Source: Przewalskia tangutica (lineage: Eukaryota > Streptophyta > Magnoliopsida > Solanales > Solanaceae). From it: a stretch of DNA of 64,000 nucleotides. The notes below the pieces were generated by a model that was given only the letters and a program-made list of their open reading frames with translations, had not been told where the DNA came from and made no database searches. The position numbers and the translations under genes were made by a program. The stretch is from the NCBI GenBank assembly GCA_029844215.1, contig CM056738.1, forward strand, positions 63,021,593-63,085,592, given 5' to 3'. This document shows positions 59,172-64,000 of the stretch, in pieces (the first letter of the stretch is position 1; each line of letters starts with the position of its first letter).

Positions 59172-62100
59172 TGTTATACCCGTAGTTCCGAGGTATGTAT
59201 GCGAGGGCGTGCGTGCGAGAATACGGAAAGATTGGAAAGGAAGAAAGAGGTGATTTTCCACGGAAAAGTTTCCGGTTTTTGTGAAGGAAAAAGGTTCGTT
59301 AATGGGAATTGGATTCCCAGATTTGGTATTTGGACTTCATAGATTATATTAGAATTTTGAGATTTTATTTTCGGAAATGGTCACGTGGGGCCACGGGAGA
59401 AATTTACGGTTTTGTGGGGCCCACTTTGTTTTGAGATTTACGGTTTTTTGGATATTTTCGGAAGACGAAATATTACGGCGAATCGGGGCGACACGTGTCA
59501 CCCCATGTGGCACCCTTGGCGATTTTACCTTTGTGCACAACACGGTTGAGTCGTTTCGGCGAAGCGTTTTGCGTAGCTTGCGAAGGAATATTCGGCTATG
59601 TCGTTTTGTATTTTTGCGGATTTTTCCGGCGACGAACATTTTGGACCAACGAGAGGGCGGCACTTGGCACCCTCTCATTGGTGGGCAAGGTGGGCGGCAC
59701 ATGGACGATTGGGAGATAGGGTTGGGCAAGATATTTGTGTAGATATTTGTGAGGGTTTTAAGGAGTAGGGTCTAGGGTGCACTTGGCTTGATCTTGGCCT
59801 TACACTTGTGTAGCACTTGGCTAGATCTTGGCCATTGGTTGGCCTTTGGCTTTGCTATAAATACCCTCCTTGTGAAGACTTATTCATTCACTCTCACTTT
59901 GTCTAAGTCTTGAAAGCCTCTCCTCCTCTTGTTGGCTCTCGTCCAACTCCCCACCACCTTTGTGAGGCCTTGAACCGAGAGTTCCCCCTCCCTTGTCAAG
60001 GCCCTTTGGTAGAAACCCACTATCTTGGAGTGTTTCGTGAGGTACCCCTCCCCCCCCCTTGGTAGAAGTTGTCTTCCAAGTATTGTTATAATGCCCAAAA
60101 AAACTTACCCATGTACCTTGTATTATTACAAAGATACCTCTATCGTAGAGCAGGAAATACTACCTTTGTCCCTTTGGTCTCAAACCGAAACCCTAAGGAA
60201 ATCTTCATTGTTTGATTGAAGTATTTAGGTAGAAGTTGGTTAGAACTTCTAAGGGTTGTTTGGAGCGGGATGGAGCACCCGGAGTTGGAGCTAAACGTTG
60301 CTAAGGATCGACATTTAACTTGGATAATTATGGGCTTATCGAGGTAATTATCTTGTCCCTCTATTGGTAATTGGAATTTACATGTTGTTGAATATATAGT
60401 TGAAGTATACTATATATAGAACTAAGCTTAGTACTGCGGCAATGTCTTTTGACTTAAGCCTGAAGAATAAAGAAAAGAACTGAACTGTATTTACATAGGA
60501 CTGTATTGCAGTAGACTTGTGTAGTATTACTGAGTAGAATTGTACACGTCCGGTTAGACGTGTAAACCCCCCCCCCCCCCGGGTTGGCTAGGTAGCCGGC
60601 CTCGATAGAGGAGGAGATTTACGCTGTTGCGGGGGGGGGAGGTGCTGCCGAATTTTCTGTAGAGAAATGGAACCTTGTGTTTTGAGGTTAATAGAAGTTG
60701 TGGCCTTTTTAGGTGAAAGTACTAAGAGTAGCGTATTCTACTCGAGGAGTGGAAAGGGCTAGCAAGGTTGTAGTACTTGGAGCATTTTGCTTATTGTCGA
60801 TAAATCGTCGCGAGGTATGTGAACCTCTTCCTATCTTTTCTAGCATGATTGTTGTGAGCTATGTAGTACGGTAGACGTACATGTGCTAAGTGATTTGGTT
60901 GGTTTAAAACATAGGGTGTTATAATAGCTTTATGGGAAGTTAGTTATAACGACCTTAGGTAAGTGAAAATGGTTTACTGATGTTAGAAGTTAAGAGACTT
61001 GATCTTATAAGATAAGAGACTTAACTTATTTGTTTTAATGTGGATGTTGTGTGAAACCTCATTCGTGAGTAATGAGTACTTGGTTTTTAAAGGGATAATG
61101 TTTCTGATTTGGGAATCGAATGTGTATCGACAGACCACTGCGAGCGTTAATAAAGGAAAATGTATTGAATCATGACGTGTTGCAATAAAACCAGGAGAAA
61201 CCTCCATCTGCATAGAAGCTAAGATGAGACAAAATGATATTACATTTTCTAGATCATGGCTGCTGTAATAAGATCGTTATAAACAAGAATAAACTACTCA
61301 CATATATGACATATGTTACTCAATTGTTCTAAAAAGGAATCAAGTGATTAAGTTTGGGAACTATGAAACCATTTGAAAATGAGAAGCTTGAGTAATTGAA
61401 ACTAGGCAAACTGGAACTTAGGAAAAGAATGTTGTTACTTGATTTTGAAAAGGAAGATGGGTTGGTCATTCTAATACTACGTGTATCGGGTGACTTTTAT
61501 AAAAGTAATGGATCTCTTTTAAAAGAACTTAACGTATGTAGTACTTTGGGGTTAAAACCCGACTTTGGCATAAAATGAAAGTACTTTGAGTTGTGTGAAA
61601 CTTGCCTATGCTTGTTGTTGTGAAACTTGCCTATGCTTGTTGTTGTGAAACTTGCCTATGCTTGTGATGATAGCCTTTATTGTACAAGCGTTGTGTTTCT
61701 GTGTTACCGCGTCTCTCGATAGAGTCGGTTGGTAGTTGAGAACTTACTTGGGCGTCTTAGCGACGGAGAAATTCCGCATGCGTTCTGTTGATAGTATTAT
61801 TGTTGTTAATCGCTTTGGACATACTGACACGATGCGTAGCTCACGGGTATGACTCCATTTTGGTTAAGGTCTTGTGGTTAATCGCTTTGGATATCTCGAC
61901 ACGATGCGTGGCGCGCGTATGTTTCATTTTGATTATCGCCTTGTGATTTCCTTTTGGACATACCGACACGATGCGTAGCGCACGGGTATCGTCCATTTGG
62001 AATCTTCTATTGTTTCCCTTTGGACATACCGACACGATGCGTAGCGCTGCGGGTATCGTCCATTTGGAATGTTGTCTTATTGTTTCCCTTTGACATACGA

Positions 62101-62746
62101 CACGATGCGTAGCGCACGGGTATGCTTCCATTTGGATTCTTTGTCTTGTTGTTATCATATCATCATCACGGCAGTGAGGAAGGTATTCCACGGGCATGAT
62201 TGATGTTGTGGGCGTGAGACCCTGACTTGATATAACTGTTATATGTGGTGTGCTGTAGTTTGGCTATCATACATGTCTCACGCTTTGAATAAATCGTTAT
62301 GATTTCATTCTGAAATATGCAGTTTCACATACTTGGTACTGTTATGCGACCTCCTTCGGGGCTGCGTTCATGCCGCGGTAGAGGTACATCGATCGTGGAT
62401 CCTCGCTCATAGGATCACCGTCAACAGATTAGGAAGCTCCGTTTCTCGGAGGCTTATCTTTTGGTATGTGTTCCCGAGTTGTAGGTTCTTGTACATTCGG
62501 GGTATGGCGGCCTGTCCCGTCATAGTCGTTGTAAATCTTAAGTGCAGTAATCTTTGTGGCGGTGGTTGTAAAAGGATTAAAGCTATTCGAGTTTTATGTT
62601 TTTTGAAGGCATTATTTTAGTTGCTTTGTTTATTTATTATATCTCTTGTTTAATGACTCATGTTTTATGTTCGCTGATTTTCTACGATGTATGTATCGCT
62701 AGGTGCAGGTAAGGCACGATCCACGCCCGATTTTCGGGGTGTGACA
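59172..62746 (+). repeat. Element I 3' LTR
   Basis: 3575 bp. Same layout as 53349-56971, with small gaps near C/G-rich sites and homopolymer length changes (for example the C run at 60567). Palindrome 59490-59499, TATA 59866-59873, conserved block 61199-61259, minisatellite 61815-62140. Confidence 0.93.
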
Positions 62747-62789
62747 TTAGTCCTCGGAAAGTGTCTACAGACCGTGTCTAGTAGAGTCT

Positions 62790-62825
62790 TGATTATCGGT
62801 GTGTTGTGCACCACATCTATAATCA
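62790..62825 (+). other. Leader stem-loop with GUGCAC loop, element H
   Basis: TGATTAT ... GGUGUG UUGUGCAC CACAUC ... ATAATCA; identical to A's copy. Confidence 0.75.
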
Positions 62826-62931
62826 GGAGGCTATAGGACATTTAGGATTGGTTTCTATTCTTCTCATTCTGAGATCGTGCCTTAGAGGCGTGTTGTAAGT
62901 TGGACCCTCCGGCGTGTTTCGTTTTACGATT

Positions 62932-64000
62932 ATGCCTGCGAAGGCAACCAGGGCCGAGAGGGCAAGGCGGCAGGAGGCGCTGGGATTGAGGAGTACGAGG
63001 GCGCAGCGGTCAAGACGAGTAGTGCTTGACGGCGAGTTTTGCGACGCCGCCCGACCAGCGAGTTTAGAGCGCGGCGATGGCCGAGACTCTGATACTGAGC
63101 CTCCAGTCCCACAGTCTGGAGCGGGAGAGATGGGTCACTGAGAGATGGCGATTATTGGCGAGTTGTGGCCGATATGAGATAAGTGGGCCTTGGCGATTCA
63201 GTTCAGCCAGGCACTGTAGTACACCCGAGGGCAGACAATTTGAGGCTACGGGATTTCCTTAGTTGTAGCCCGCTTTGAGTTTTACGGTCGAGGCGGAGGA
63301 TGATCCGCAGGAGTTCATCCGTCGATTCTGAAGGATCATGCGGGTGATCAAGGCTTCAGAGATCGAGTCTGCGTGACATTTAGTTCAGACGGCCGCGTGA
63401 TACCGCGATCGATTGGTTTGACTTCGTGGAGCTTTCCCGGGGAGAGCATGCACTTCCAGCCGTTTGGGACGAGTTTTCGGGGGCCTTCCTGGCACATTTC
63501 TTGCCTCCACAAATGAGGAGGGCTCGGGCCGAAAGAATTTTGATGTTAAAGCGAGCGCGCGATTCGGGAGTACAATGTGAGTTCGACTCATTGGCGGTAT
63601 GTTCCGCATTAGTAGCTAGTATGGAGGATCGAGTGCACCGATATGTTCTGGGCTCGATGATTACCTAGCGAGAAGTTGTTCGGTGTTTCTTGACCCGACG
63701 ACATTGCCCGCATTCGAGCTCATACTTGCGAGTGCGAGCGCAGAGATCGACAGGTGGACCGCCACCGAAGGCGCCAAGACGGCCGGATATTTTGGCCACT
63801 TCGAGGCGGACCGCCGGCAGACTAGTTATGTACCTCCGCCATTGCGAGTAGTCCTCCGCAGCCTTCGACCTCCAGGATATTCGGGAAGCGGTCGGGGCTC
63901 CTGTGTTTCAGATGTTCGGGAGTAGGGGTGTTGGCGGATCGCGATACCCCTACCGGTGTGATCGTGGTAGACCGTATTTGGAGAGTGTCGTAGTACGAGG
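62932..64000 (+). pseudogene. gag: gag, 5' part, broken, element H (runs off the window)
   Basis: ATG at 62932 (MPAKATRAERARRQEALGL), placed as in I. Open pieces: 62932-63141 (with VVLDGEFCDAARP), 63426-63668 (ELSRGEHALPAVWDEFSGAF, HFLPPQMRRARAERILML, EDRVHRY) and 63683-63925. The sequence stops at the window end within the first zinc-finger region (near 63950). Frame changes again occur mostly at C/G-rich sites. Confidence 0.82.

Larger units (their letters stand above)
53349..62746 (+). mobile_element. Element I: gag-only LTR retrotransposon nested in H
   Basis: Complete, 9398 bp, flanked by TTAGT at 53344-53348 and 62747-62751. LTRs 3623 and 3575 bp; internal 56972-59171 (2200 bp) with gag and no recognisable pol. 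The deepest and among the youngest insertions: its LTRs match over long runs. Confidence 0.94.
49887..64000 (+). mobile_element. Element H: LTR retrotransposon, 5' part, split by I, runs off the window
   Basis: 5' LTR 49887-53326 (3440 bp), primer site, 22 internal bases up to I (53327-53348), then 62747-64000 with leader and gag. The 3' half is beyond the window. The LTR start (TGTTATACCCCGTATTTCCAGAG) groups it with C and D. Whether it carries pol cannot be seen. Confidence 0.9.

Noticed and set aside
1..64000. Ty1/copia lineage
   Set aside because: Integrase lies after RNase H (6835 then 7664) in B, and gag and integrase motifs are gypsy-type.

Overview
The window is plant nuclear DNA made almost entirely of Ty3/gypsy-type LTR retrotransposons nested inside one another; I see no host gene, tRNA, rRNA or prokaryotic feature. 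The evidence is 3-4 kb terminal repeats that begin TGTTACACCCC or TGTTATACCCC and end in ...TGACA or ...TTACA, primer sites matching TGGTATCAGAGC (3' end of plant initiator tRNA-Met), purine tracts before the 3' LTRs, five-base target duplications, gag proteins with CCHC knuckles, and RNase H and integrase remnants. Gag zinc fingers and integrase tail resemble the Tekay/Del chromoviruses of flowering plants. A eudicot, possibly an asterid, is plausible but not proven.

Layout, using letters for elements. A (+ strand) is the oldest host: its 5' LTR runs off the left edge (1-1415, then 29758-30496), its internal region is only 30497-31935, and its 3' LTR starts at 31936. B (+, 1416-29757) sits in A's 5' LTR and keeps pol remnants. 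B's 3' LTR is split by C (-, 9826-18660, duplication CGGTA) and D (-, 18773-28144, duplication TAAGG). E (-, from 35310, left flank TGAAC) sits in A's 3' LTR. F (-, from 39104) sits in E. G (-, 39514-49101, duplication CGCAG) and H (+, from 49887) both sit in F's LTR. I (+, 53349-62746, duplication TTAGT) sits in H, 22 bases after H's 5' LTR. E, F, H and the end of A continue past 64000.

Most of these elements cannot move alone. C, G and I have internal regions of about 2.2 kb with a gag-like gene and no visible protease, reverse transcriptase or integrase, the layout called TR-GAG. D keeps a cut-down gag and the integrase tail. A is a pol-deleted relative of B. They would depend on pol enzymes supplied in trans, possibly by a relative of B.

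Across divergent families the same non-coding parts recur: a stem-loop between primer site and gag whose loop carries the self-complementary GUGCAC, a hairpin beside the purine tract, hairpins in the last 400 bases of each LTR, a GACACGTGTC-type palindrome upstream of the TATA box, and a cassette of minisatellite modules shuffled between families. The DNA also shows a consistent pattern of lost or swapped bases at CAG, CTG and CCG sites between near-identical copies, including in the primer sites. This looks like sequencing error at CHG-methylated positions, so many frameshifts reported here may not be real.
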